DNA of 64,000 nt, from positions 3,481,001-3,545,000 of the forward strand of contig NZ_CP109446.1 of assembly GCF_036227265.1 (NCBI RefSeq), given 5' to 3'. The notes beneath the pieces were generated by a model. It saw only the letters and a list, made by a program, of their open reading frames with translations, made no database searches and was not told the DNA's origin. Shown in pieces: positions 34,088-43,800 of the stretch; within the stretch, counting starts at the first letter, position 1, and each line of letters begins with the position of its first letter. This stretch comes from Streptomyces sp. NBC_01476 (lineage in GTDB: Bacteria > Actinomycetota > Actinomycetes > Streptomycetales > Streptomycetaceae). The position numbers and the translations under genes are program-made.

Positions 34088-35670
34088 CTTGACCCCTTTG
34101 TCTGTACGGCTCTCCGGTCGGCGGGGGAGGTGGTGAGGGCGGTGCCGGGGCCGTCGAGGGCCTGCGCGAGCAGCCGTTCGACGGGGACGCCCCGGATGGC
34201 GGCGTCGAGCACCTGGACGGTGTGCGCGACGGGCATCCGTTCGCCCATCCGGGCGAGGGTGGTGGCGACCTGCATCCAGCAGCCAGGGTTGGCGGTGACC
34301 ATGAGCCCGGCGCCGGTGCCCAGGACCGCTTTCGCCTTGCGTTCGCCGAGTTCCGCGGCGGGTTCCGGGTGCAGCAGGTTGTACGTGCCGGCACTGCCGC
34401 AGCAGATCTCGGCCTCGGGCAGTTCGCGCAGGGTCACCCCGGGGATGCCGCGCAGCAGCCGGCGGGGCTGGTCGCGGACGGCCTGGGCGTGGGCGAGGTG
34501 GCAGGCGTCCTGGTAGGCGATGCTCACTGGAAGGGGGTGGCGGGGCGCCACCGGGCCCATCTCGTCGAGGAGTTCGGTGATGTCGCGCACCTTGGCGGCC
34601 AACTGCTCGGCTCTGCGGGCCCAGTCGCCGGGTTCGTCGCGCAACTGGTGGCCGTACTCCTTGAGGTTGGAGCCGCAGCCGGCCGCGTTCACCACGATCG
34701 TGTCGACCCCGGACCGTTCGAAGGTCTCGATGACGTGCCGGGCGAAGCCGATGGCCTCCGGGGCCCGGCCGGCGTGCGCGGACAGCGCCCCGCAGCAGCC
34801 CTGGCGGCGCGGTACGACCACGTCGCAGCCTTCGGCGGCCAGCACGCGTACGGTCGCGGCGTTCACATCGGGGAAGAAGGTGCCCTGTACGCAGCCGGTG
34901 AGCAGGCCGACGGTACGGCGCCTGGTGCCCCGGGCCGGGGTCCGCTCGGGAAGTGCGGGCGCCGGGCCGAGCTTCGGTGCGAGCGCCTCCATGGCCTGGA
35001 GCGTCGCGGGCAGCCGGCGCAGCAGGCCGCTGCGGGCGATCGGCCGGCCGAGGCCGGACGCCTGGTAGAGGCGCAGCGGACCGCGCAGGAGGCGCAGGCG
35101 GCGGGGGTAGGGGAAGAGGCCGTAGACCAGGGCGCGCAGCAGGCGTTCGGCGCGCGGGCGGGCGGTGCGGCGTTCCAGCTGGGCGCGGGTGCTCTCGATC
35201 AGCTTGTCGTACTGCACCCCGGACGGGCAGGCCGTGACGCAGGCCATGCAGCCCAGGCACTGGTCGAGGTGGCGCACGCTCGACGCGTCGAAGGCGTCGC
35301 CTTCGAGCCCCGCCTTGATGATGTCGATCCGGCCGCGGGGGCTGTCCATCTCCTCGCCCCACAGGACGTAGGTGGGGCAGGTCGGCAGGCAGAATCCGCA
35401 GTGCACGCAGTCGCCCACCAGGGCGGCGTCGGGGGGCTGGTGGGCGTCGAAGGCGCTGCCCGGCGGGGGCGGGCCGTAGGCGGGCATGCCGAGTCCGACG
35501 GTGGCGCCGGCCGCGCTGGGGGCGACGGGTGTGCCCAGGGGCGCGGGGCGGCGCGGGACGGGCGCGGGGGCGGCCCATCCGGCCGGGTCGGCGGGGAGCG
35601 GGGTGGTCGCACCGGGGTTCGTGGCCGCCGGATTCGCGGCCGCCGGATTCGCGGGGGTGGGTTCTGGCAT
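34084..35670 (-). CDS. glcF: Glycolate oxidase iron-sulfur subunit
   Basis: A 528-residue protein with two [4Fe-4S] ferredoxin motifs (CVHCGFCLPTCPTY and CLGCMACVTACPSGV) and two CCG-type cysteine domains (QGCCGALSAHAGRAPE; AEICCGSAGTYNLLHPE). This is GlcF, which passes electrons from the FAD subunits. It is about 90 residues longer at the N-terminus than usual: the first 80 residues are Pro/Ala-rich with AANPAATNPGA repeats. Its ATG overlaps the glcE stop (TGATG). Confidence 0.9.
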   Translation of the reverse strand: MPEPTPANPAAANPAATNPGATTPLPADPAGWAAPAPVPRRPAPLGTPVAPSAAGATVGLGMPAYGPPPPGSAFDAHQPPDAALVGDCVHCGFCLPTCPTYVLWGEEMDSPRGRIDIIKAGLEGDAFDASSVRHLDQCLGCMACVTACPSGVQYDKLIESTRAQLERRTARPRAERLLRALVYGLFPYPRRLRLLRGPLRLYQASGLGRPIARSGLLRRLPATLQAMEALAPKLGPAPALPERTPARGTRRRTVGLLTGCVQGTFFPDVNAATVRVLAAEGCDVVVPRRQGCCGALSAHAGRAPEAIGFARHVIETFERSGVDTIVVNAAGCGSNLKEYGHQLRDEPGDWARRAEQLAAKVRDITELLDEMGPVAPRHPLPVSIAYQDACHLAHAQAVRDQPRRLLRGIPGVTLRELPEAEICCGSAGTYNLLHPEPAAELGERKAKAVLGTGAGLMVTANPGCWMQVATTLARMGERMPVAHTVQVLDAAIRGVPVERLLAQALDGPGTALTTSPADRRAVQTKGSR

Positions 35671-36782
35671 CAGAGTCCTCCGAGCAGTCGGCCGGGGGAG
35701 AGCCGGCGCGTCGGGTCGAAGCGGTCCTTGACGCGGGTCATCAGGGCGAAGGAGTCGCCCGGTGGGCCCCAGTGGTCGAGGTCCGCTCCGTCGGGGGCGG
35801 CGAGGACGACGGCCGAGCCGTCGTAGGGCGCGATGGCGGTCCGCAGCGCGGCGAGGTCGGTGCCGGCCGGTACGGTCGCGTAGGCGACACCGGTGCAGGC
35901 CGAGGCGGTGCCGGCCGCGCCGGCCGGGAGGGCGTCCAGCACGTGCGGCAGCGCGAAGGGCTCGTACGCGAGCCGCAGCACGAGCGGTCCGGCGGGACGG
36001 GCGCCGAACCAGGCGGGCGGAGCGTCGGTCACCGTCCCGCCGCCCAGCAGGCCCACTGCCGCCTCGGTCTGGTGCCCGACCGACGCGGGGATGCTCTCGA
36101 AGAGCGCGACGAGCTCCGGCTTCCCCGGCCCGAAGCGGAGTTCGACCGCGGTCGGGGTCAGGGTGGAGCGGGCCAGCAGTGCCGCGTACCGCCCGGCGGT
36201 CGCGTGGTCGGGTACGGGGACGGTGACCGCGCCCGCCGCTGGGGGCAGCGGGTGCAGCCGCCAGGTGGTGGAGGTGACGACGCCGAGTCCGCCGTGCGCG
36301 CCGGTGTAGAGCTTGCCGAGGTCGTAACCGGCGACGTTCTTCACCACTTTGCCGCCCGCGCGGGCCACCGTGCCGTCGGCGAGCACCACGGTGACGCCGA
36401 TGAGCAGGTCGCGGACGGTGCCGTAGCGCAGCCGCCGGGGGCCGGAGGCGTTGGCACCGACGATGCCGCCGAGGGTGGCGCCGGGCTCGGGCGGGTCGAG
36501 GGCGAGCATCTGGCCGTGGCCGGCCAGTTCCCGCTGGAGCGCCGCCAGGGGCACACCGGCTTCGGCGACCACCACGAGGTCGCCGGGGGCGTACTCGGTG
36601 ATCCGGTCGAGGCCGGTGGTCCGCAGCAGCAGGTCGCAGGAGGTGGGCGGGGCCGCCCAGCCGGTCTTGGTGCCGGCGCCGGCCGGGACGACGGTGCTGC
36701 GGGGGTCGGTGGACCTGAGCAGGTCGGCGACTTCCTTGTGGGTGGCGGGTGTCGCGGTCTGCGCCGCGGTGATGCCGGGCAT
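35670..36782 (-). CDS. glcE: Glycolate oxidase FAD-binding subunit
   Basis: A 370-residue FAD_binding_4 protein. VVPAGAGTKTGW and LDPPEPGATLGGIVGANASG mark the flavin site, and VKNVAGYDLGKLYTGAHGGLGV is the typical GlcE segment. It is the smaller flavin subunit of the GlcDEF complex, which oxidises glycolate to glyoxylate. Only one base separates it from the glcD stop. Confidence 0.9.
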   Translation of the reverse strand: MPGITAAQTATPATHKEVADLLRSTDPRSTVVPAGAGTKTGWAAPPTSCDLLLRTTGLDRITEYAPGDLVVVAEAGVPLAALQRELAGHGQMLALDPPEPGATLGGIVGANASGPRRLRYGTVRDLLIGVTVVLADGTVARAGGKVVKNVAGYDLGKLYTGAHGGLGVVTSTTWRLHPLPPAAGAVTVPVPDHATAGRYAALLARSTLTPTAVELRFGPGKPELVALFESIPASVGHQTEAAVGLLGGGTVTDAPPAWFGARPAGPLVLRLAYEPFALPHVLDALPAGAAGTASACTGVAYATVPAGTDLAALRTAIAPYDGSAVVLAAPDGADLDHWGPPGDSFALMTRVKDRFDPTRRLSPGRLLGGL

Positions 36783-36783
36783 C

Positions 36784-38247
36784 TCAGAACACCTCGCCCA
36801 GTGCCGGGTCGTGCGTGTCCGCCGCGGTCCGTACGCCGGGCCGCTCCCCGCACAGCCGCGGGGTGGGGAACTGCTTGCCGGGGTTGGCGATGCCGGCCGG
36901 GTCGAAGGAGCAGCGCAGCCGGTGCATGGTGTCGAGGTCGTCGTCGGTGAACTGGCGGGCCATCCTGGACTTCTTCTCGATGCCCACGCCGTGCTCCCCG
37001 GTGATCGAGCCGCCGGAGTCGACGCACAGGTCGAGGATCCGGAAGCCGAGTTCCTCGGCGGCGTGCGCGGCGCCCTCGACGGTGTCGTCGAAGAGGATCA
37101 GCGGGTGCAGATTGCCGTCGCCTGCGTGGAAGACATTGGCCACCCGGATGCCGGCGTCGTCTGCCAACCGCCCTATCTCGGTGAGGATTTCGGGGAGTTT
37201 GGTGCGCGGGATGACGCCGTCCTGCACGTAGTAGGCGGGGCTGATCCGGCCGACCGCGGCGAAGGCCGACTTGCGGCCCTTCCACATCAGGGCCCGTTCG
37301 GCGTCGTCGGCGGCGATCCGGGTCTCGAAGGCGTGCCGGGCCAGGGCGAGTTCTTCGACCTGCCGGAACTGCTCGGCCACCTCCACTCCGGGGCCGTCGA
37401 GTTCGATGACCAGGACCGCCACCGCGCCTTCGGGGTAACCGCAGTTGACCGCGGCTTCGGCCGCTTCGATGGCGAGGGCGTCCATCATCTCGATGGCCGC
37501 GGGCAGGATGCCGCCGGCGATGATGTCGCTGACGGTGCCGGCCGCGTCGGCGACGCTGTGGAAGCCGACCAGCATGGTCCGGACGGACTCGGGCGCCTGG
37601 ATGGTGCGCACGGTGATGCTGGTGGCGACGCCGAGGGTGCCTTCGCTGCCGACGAAGGCGCCGAGCAGGTCGAAGCCGGGGTGTTCGGGCGCGCTGCCGC
37701 CGAGGTGCACCAACTCGCCGTCGGGCAGCACCACTTCGGCGCCCATGACGTGGTTGACGGTGAAGCCGTACTTCAGGCAGTGCGCGCCGCCGGCGTTCTC
37801 CGCGACGTTGCCGCCGATGGAGCAGACCTGCTGGGAGGACGGGTCCGGCGCGTATGCCTGGCCGAACGGCGCCGCCTCGCGTGTCACTGACAGATTGATG
37901 ACGCCGGGTTCGACCACCACCCGGGCGTTGTCGGGGTCGACCGAGACGATGGCGCGCAGCCGGGAGAGCACGATCAGCACCCCCTCGGCGACCGGCACGG
38001 CGCCGCCGGACAGGCCGGTGCCGGAGCCGCGGGCGACGAAGGGGACGCCGGCCGCGGCGCAGAGCCGTACCGTCCGCACCACGTCGTCGCGGTCGGCGGC
38101 GAGGACCACCACGGCGGGCCGTACGCGGTAGTTGGTGAGCCCGTCGCACTCGTAGGTGCGCAACTGGGCGGGGTCGGTGAGGATCTTCTCGGCGCCGATA
38201 CGGGCACGGAGCTGGTCGGCGAGCGCGCTGACTCGCGCGTCACTCAT
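36784..38247 (-). CDS. glcD: Glycolate oxidase catalytic FAD subunit
   Basis: A 487-residue flavoenzyme. FAD-binding pieces are VPFVARGSGTGLSGGAVP and PDPSSQQVCSIGGNVAENAGG; the C-terminal domain has GNLHPLILFD, GGSITGEHGVGIEKK and CSFDPAGIANPGKQFP. This is GlcD of the glycolate/D-lactate dehydrogenase class. The ATG has GAGGAG at 5-6 bases. It is the first gene of the glcD-glcE-glcF-lldP operon; an IclR regulator lies upstream. Confidence 0.92.
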   Translation of the reverse strand: MSDARVSALADQLRARIGAEKILTDPAQLRTYECDGLTNYRVRPAVVVLAADRDDVVRTVRLCAAAGVPFVARGSGTGLSGGAVPVAEGVLIVLSRLRAIVSVDPDNARVVVEPGVINLSVTREAAPFGQAYAPDPSSQQVCSIGGNVAENAGGAHCLKYGFTVNHVMGAEVVLPDGELVHLGGSAPEHPGFDLLGAFVGSEGTLGVATSITVRTIQAPESVRTMLVGFHSVADAAGTVSDIIAGGILPAAIEMMDALAIEAAEAAVNCGYPEGAVAVLVIELDGPGVEVAEQFRQVEELALARHAFETRIAADDAERALMWKGRKSAFAAVGRISPAYYVQDGVIPRTKLPEILTEIGRLADDAGIRVANVFHAGDGNLHPLILFDDTVEGAAHAAEELGFRILDLCVDSGGSITGEHGVGIEKKSRMARQFTDDDLDTMHRLRCSFDPAGIANPGKQFPTPRLCGERPGVRTAADTHDPALGEVF

Positions 38248-38285
38248 GGTGTCTCCTCGTACGGGACGGGTATGAGAGGAGAAAT

Positions 38286-38318
38286 CCGGGCGGCGGCCAT
38301 CCGCCGGCCGCCGCCCGG
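38286..38318 (-). terminator. Hairpin between the MBL gene and glcD
   Basis: A 13-bp perfect stem (CCGGGCGGCGGCC and its complement) with a 7-base loop. It lies after the metallo-hydrolase stop and before glcD, so glcD probably has its own promoter in the remaining 40 bases or is read through. Confidence 0.6.
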
Positions 38319-38349
38319 GATTCTGCGGTGGGGCCGTGTTACGGGCGGG

Positions 38350-39438
38350 TCACTGGCCCGCTGCCTGCTTCTCCAGGCCGAGTTCCGCGGCCTTGGCGCA
38401 GTCGACGACGACGTTGAAGTAGTCGTTGACCGAGGTGGCGCCGTTCACGAAGGGGTTCGGCCCGAAGCCGCGGCTGGGCAGTTCCCGGGTCTTGGTGACC
38501 GCGTTGTCGAACTCCGAGTGGTTGGAGATCAGTACGGTCGCGCCCGCCTTGACCGCTGCTTTCTGCATGGTCTTGGCGGAGTTGATGTAGGTCTCGTAGT
38601 TGGTCAGACCGGGGTTGGGCTTGTCGTTCTGGAAGCCGAAGGCGGTGCCGCCGGAGTAGGCGACCTCCTGCGGTGTCCCGTGGTCGTAGGCCGTGAAGAG
38701 GAACGACAGCGTGCCGGGGGTGTGGCCGGGGGTCGGGATGATCTGGAGCGTGGTGTCGCCGAGCTTCAGATTGGTCTTCTTGCTCACCCGGATGCCGGTC
38801 GTGAAGTCCGGTGTCTGGCCCTTGAAGGTCTTCGGGTGGGAGGCGATGGCGTCCCAGTCCGCCGAACCCATCACCACCCGCGCGCCCGCGGTGGCCTCCT
38901 GGACCACCTGGACGCCGCCGACATGGTCGGCGTGTGCGTGCGAGATGACGATGTACTTGATGTCCTTCGGGTCGAACCCGAAGCGCTTCATCCCGTCGAG
39001 GATCAGCGTCTTGGCGCTGTACTGGTAGCCCGAGTCGATGAGGATCAGACCCTTGCTGGTCTTGAGGATCCAGGCGCTGTGGACCGAGCCGCCGACGAAG
39101 TACAGGTTGTCGAAGACCTGGGCGGAGTCCGCGTACCAGGTGGACTTGGCGGGGGCCTTCGACGGGTCGTCGATGTAGGCGGGGGTGGTGTCGGCGGTGC
39201 TGGGGGCGCCGTTGACCGGCGGCAGGAAGCACAACCGGTTGAGTGTGCCGAGGTGTTCGAGCCCGGCGGCCGTCTTGGCGCCCTGCTGGGCAGCCAGGAT
39301 CTTGGCGTCGTAGTCGGTCTTGGCGGCCTTCGAACTGCTCCCGGCCTGCGCGAAGACCGGGGTCGCGGCCACGCTGGCGCCCACCAGGGCGAGGGAGGTG
39401 GCGACCAGGGCGATACGGGTTCTGGTGCGGTGTCTCAT
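38350..39438 (-). CDS. Secreted subclass-B3-like metallo-beta-lactamase-fold hydrolase
   Basis: A 362-residue protein with a Sec signal ending VFA-QAG. The MBL metal site is complete: SHAHADHVGG (HxHxDH), then TPGHTPGTLSF and the late ISNHSEFDN. The layout HSAWILKTSKGLILIDSGY resembles B3 beta-lactamases and related lactonases. Substrate is unknown; proximity to an IclR regulator and the glycolate operon suggests a lactone or ester, which is inference. The ATG at 39438 follows GGAGAG. A 36-bp palindrome lies 33 bases upstream. Confidence 0.82.
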   Translation of the reverse strand: MRHRTRTRIALVATSLALVGASVAATPVFAQAGSSSKAAKTDYDAKILAAQQGAKTAAGLEHLGTLNRLCFLPPVNGAPSTADTTPAYIDDPSKAPAKSTWYADSAQVFDNLYFVGGSVHSAWILKTSKGLILIDSGYQYSAKTLILDGMKRFGFDPKDIKYIVISHAHADHVGGVQVVQEATAGARVVMGSADWDAIASHPKTFKGQTPDFTTGIRVSKKTNLKLGDTTLQIIPTPGHTPGTLSFLFTAYDHGTPQEVAYSGGTAFGFQNDKPNPGLTNYETYINSAKTMQKAAVKAGATVLISNHSEFDNAVTKTRELPSRGFGPNPFVNGATSVNDYFNVVVDCAKAAELGLEKQAAGQ

Positions 39439-39470
39439 GGGGGTGCTCTCCAAGGCGTTGACGACAAGGA

Positions 39471-39506
39471 TTCCACCACTCGATAGGCGCCTACCGAATG
39501 GTGGAA
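39471..39506. promoter_or_regulatory. 36-bp palindrome, putative operator
   Basis: The left half TTCCACCACTCGATAGGC and the right half GCCTACCGAATGGTGGAA pair at 16 of 18 positions around the centre GGCGCC. It lies 33 bases upstream of the MBL start and 178 bases after the IclR stop. Without a T-run and with no loop, a protein-binding site fits better than a terminator. IclR is the obvious candidate ligand protein. Confidence 0.6.
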
Positions 39507-39683
39507 GAATGCGCCCGTGGCGTGGGCGTGTCAAGGCTCCGGGGTGAGGTGGGTCACATCCGATTTCAGGCGCCGCCGTCAGGGCCCGCGGCGGCCGGGG
39601 GCTGATCGGGGCGGACGCCCCGGACGTGCGCGGCGACCGCCGGCCGGCCCCGCGGATGCCCCTGCAACGGAGCGACTGCCGGG

Positions 39684-40463
39684 TCAGTCCTCCGGCGTGA
39701 TCAGCGGTGCGTCACCGTGCAGATCCGCGCACAAACCGGCTGCCGCGGCGCGGAGTCGGGGGACGATCTCCGGGATACGGGTGGTGGTGACGCGGCCCGA
39801 GGGCCCGGAGACCGAGACGGCCGCGAGCATCGGGGCGCCGGGGACCGGCACCGCGAGGCAGCACACCCCGTTCTCCTGCTCGGCGTTGTCGATCGCCCAT
39901 CCCTGGGCCCGGACCTCGGCGAGTTCGGCGAGCAGCGCGGCCGGATGGGTGCGGGTCCGCGGTGTCCTGGCCGGCATGCCGGTACGGCGCAGCAGCGCCA
40001 GCACGCGCTCGTCCGGGAGTTGGGAGAGCAGCGCCTTGCCGACGCCGGTGCTGTGCGCGTACACCCGCCGGCCCACCTCGGTGAACATCCGCATCGCGTG
40101 TGCGGACGGCACCTGGGCGACGTAGACCACCGCGTCGCCCTCCAGCACGGCCATGTTGGCGGTCTCCCCGACCCGGGCGGCGAGTTCGGCCAGGTGCCGG
40201 CGTCCCGCCTCCGAGCCGAGCGAGCGGCCGGCCGACTCACCGAGCCGGATCAGCCGGGCGCCGAGCGCGTACCGCCGGGAGGGGTCCTGGCGTACGTAGC
40301 CGTTGTCGACCAGCGCCCGCACCAGCCGGTGCACGGTCGGCAGCGGCAGCCCGCTGGCCGCCTCCAGCTCGGCCAGCCGCAGCGCGCCCGGCGCCTCGGC
40401 CAGCAGTTCCAGCAGTTGGAGGGCCCGGTCGAGGGACTGCACGCCGCTCGGCTTCCGCTCCAC
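39684..40463 (-). CDS. IclR-family transcriptional regulator
   Basis: A 259-residue regulator of normal family length. N-terminal winged helix: SLDRALQLLELLAEAPGALR, then GLPLPTVHRLVRALVDNGYV. The effector domain has HSTGVGKALLSQLPDE and NGVCCLAVPVPG. The GTG at 40463 is chosen because it begins the conserved VERKPSGVQSLDRAL; the upstream 72 codons are unlike the family. It likely controls the MBL gene, the glycolate operon or the divergent beta-galactosidase; target not shown. Confidence 0.87.
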   Translation of the reverse strand: MERKPSGVQSLDRALQLLELLAEAPGALRLAELEAASGLPLPTVHRLVRALVDNGYVRQDPSRRYALGARLIRLGESAGRSLGSEAGRRHLAELAARVGETANMAVLEGDAVVYVAQVPSAHAMRMFTEVGRRVYAHSTGVGKALLSQLPDERVLALLRRTGMPARTPRTRTHPAALLAELAEVRAQGWAIDNAEQENGVCCLAVPVPGAPMLAAVSVSGPSGRVTTTRIPEIVPRLRAAAAGLCADLHGDAPLITPED

Positions 40464-40891
40464 CGGCCACCCCCGATCGCCCCGCGCCCCGGGGGTTGGT
40501 GAGACCACTGGATTACCCGCGCCGCCCTGCCCGTAACCGTAACTCCGGCCCGCCGGGAAAGCCCTGACCAGCCGGCGCCCCGCGGTGCGCTCCGCGGTGC
40601 CCGGCCGCTCCCCTGCCCCCCGCGCCCTGTTACGGGTGTCTGTTTCTGTGCACTGTGCCGCCGGGTGGCGGCCCGTCATCCAGCGGCCCGGGCCGGCGTC
40701 CGGGATCGGACAGGCGCGGCTGACCGCCGGTCAGCGCGGTGCGAAACCTGCAACGCGACCCTTGACCCCCGGCAGTACGGCACTGCAAGAATCCGTGTGC
40801 GATTGGTTGATTCTGTTCAATGCTGGTCAGTTATGGCGCCCTTCGCCCAGGGGCGCCGCCATGCGCATGCCTCAATGAGGAGGATCCCGCC
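40464..40891. other. Divergent promoter region iclR / beta-galactosidase
   Basis: About 430 bases. No gene is supported. A less GC-rich stretch at 40785-40835 (GATTGGTTGATTCTGTTCA) before the beta-galactosidase start is a likely promoter or regulator site. Confidence 0.45.
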
Positions 40892-43800
40892 ATGCCGGTC
40901 AACCGCAGGTCGTTCCTGATCGCAGGAGCGGCCGGAGCCGCAGTTCCCGCCCTCCCCGGCCTCACCGGGACGGCGAGCGCCCACTCGGGCCCGGGCCGCA
41001 CGGACCCCGCGAGAACCGCCGTCCCCAGAACCGTGGACCTCGCCGACGGGTGGCGCTTCGCACTCGTCAACCCGGCCGACATCACCGACCCGACCGGCGC
41101 CTACGCCGACGCCGCCGCCCCGGACTTCGACGACTCGCGCTGGCGGGCCGTCCACATCCCGCACGACTGGAGCATCGAGCAGACACCCAGCACCGCGGGC
41201 GGCACTTCCGGCGGCACCGGTTACCTGCCCGGCGGACTCGGCTGGTACCGCAGGTCGTTCACCCTGCCGGCCACCGTCAAGGGCCGCCGCGTCTCGGTCG
41301 AGTTCGACGGCGTCTACATGGACTCCTACGTCTACTGCAACGGCACGCTCGTCGGCAACCACCCCTACGGCTACACCGGATTCGCCTTCGACCTCACCGA
41401 TCTGCTGCACACCGACGGCCGCACCGCCAATGTGATCGCGGTCGAGGTGCGCAACAAGCTCCCCAGCAGCCGCTGGTACTCCGGCAGCGGCATCTACCGC
41501 AACGCCCGCCTCGTCATCACCGACCCGGTGCACGTCGCCCGCCACGGCACCTACGTCACCACGCCCGGCCTCGCCGACACCGTCAACCCGGCGCACGGAC
41601 ACGGCTACGCCACCGTCCGCGCCCAGATCGGCGTCGTCAACGCATCGGCCGCCGCCGTCTCCGCCACCGTGGTCAACACCGTCCGGGACCGCGACAACCA
41701 CCAAGTGGCGCGGGCGACTTCACCGCTCCGGCTGCCGGTCGCCACCGGCGCCCAGGACATCACCGTCGAACTGCGGGTCGACCGGCCCGAGCTGTGGTCG
41801 CACGCCACCCCCCAGAACCGCTACACCCTGGAGACCGAAGTCCAGGTCCACGGCAGGACGGTGGACACGTACACCACCCCCTTCGGCCTGCGGTACCTCA
41901 CCCTCGACCCGGACCACGGGCTGTTCGTCAACGGCGAGCACACCAAGATCCAGGGCGTCGACCTCCACCACGACCAGGGCGCGCTCGGCTCCGCGATCAA
42001 CTACGACGCGGTGCTGCGCCAGATGACCATCATGAAGTCCATGGGCGTCAACGCCTTCCGGACCTCCCACAACCCGCCCTCGCCGGAGATGATCCAGGTC
42101 TGCGAGGAGCTCGGCATCGTGATGATGGTCGAGGCCTTCGACTGCTGGCACAACGGCAAGAACACGTACGACTACGGCCGCTTCTTCGACGCCAACAGCG
42201 CCTCCGACATCGCGGAGATGGTGAACGCGGCCCGCAACTCGCCCGCGGTGATGATGTGGTCGATCGGCAACGAGATCCCCGACTCCACCAGCACCGCGGG
42301 ACTCGCCATGGCGGACGGGCTGATCAGCGCGATCCGCGCGCTCGACACCAGCCGCCCGATCGTCATCGGCTCCGACAAGTACCGCGGGCTGCCCGCGGTC
42401 GGCTCGGCCGCCGACCTGATGCTCGCCAAGCTCGACGGCCTCGGCCTCAACTACAACACCGCCGCCTCGGTGGACGCGCTGCACGCCCGCTACCCGCACC
42501 TGTTCCTCTTCGAGTCCGAGTCGTCCTCGGAGACCTCGACCCGCGGCACCTACCAGGAGCCGCAGCACCTCAACACCGGGGAGAACTACACCCCGGGCAA
42601 GCGGGCCACCTCGTCCTACGACAACAACCTCGCGTCCTGGACGATGAGCGGCGAGTACGGCCTGAAGAAGGACCGCGACCGGGAGTTCTTCGCCGGCGAG
42701 TTCCTCTGGTCCGGCACCGACTACATCGGCGAGCCGACCCCGTACGGCGTCTTCCCGGTGAAGGCGTCCTTCTTCGGCGCGGTCGACACGGCCGGCTTCC
42801 CGAAGGACATGTACTACCTCTTCCAGAGCCAGTGGACCTCGGACCCGATGGTCCACCTGCTGCCGATGGACTGGACCGGCCACAAGCCGGGCGAGACCGT
42901 CGAGGTGTGGGCGTACTCCAACGTCGACACCGTCGAGCTCTACCTCAACGGCCGCTCGCTGGGCGTGCGCCGCTTCGACACCAAGAAGACCCTCGACGGG
43001 CGGACCTACCTGGAGACCACCGAGGCGACCGGCGACGACAAGACGGTCACCACCGGCCCCTACCCGGGCAGTTACACCAGCCCGAACGGCAGCGCGGGCA
43101 AGCTCCACCTCACCTGGCAGGTGCCCTTCGCGGCCGGCGAGCTCAAAGCCGTCGCCCGCAGGCACGGGCGGACGGTGGCCACCGACATCCTGCGCACCGC
43201 CGGCGACCCGCACGCCATCCGGCTCACCCCGGACCGCGACTCCGCCGTCGCGGACGGGAAATCGCTGGTCTACGTCACCGCCGAGGTGATCGACTCCCGC
43301 GGTGTCGTGGTGCCCGGCGCCGGCCACCTGATCACCTTCAAGGTGACCGGCGGCTCGCTGGCCGGCCTCGACAACGGCCGGCAGGAGAGCGCCGAGCGCT
43401 ACCAGGCCACCACCCGCACCGCCTTCCACGGGAAGGCCCTCGCCATCGTCCGGTCGGGCACCGGCGCGGGACACCTCACGGTGACCGCGAGCGCGCCCGG
43501 CCTGCACAGCGCCACCGCCTCGGTCCGTACCACCCGTGCGAACGGCGCGGTGGTCACCACTCCCCCGGCCCGGTTCGCCCCGGACCCCGGCCCCGCCGCA
43601 CCCGTCTACCCGCTGGCCGACGCCAGTTACTCGGGCGCCACCTCCTCGCTGCCGGCGGCGATGCTCGACGGCAACCCCGCCACCGGCTGGTCCAACGCCT
43701 TCAAGAAGAGCGCCACCGCGCTGCTGCCCGCCTTCAGCGGCGCGCGCCCCGAGGACTGGGTCTCGGTCACCTGGGACACCGCCCGGAACATCGGCGCCGT

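Noticed and set aside
30489-34394. 1301-codon minus-strand frame spanning amidase, DUF4240 and lldP
   Set aside because: It crosses three recognised genes in a wrong frame and is low-complexity Arg/Pro/Ala.
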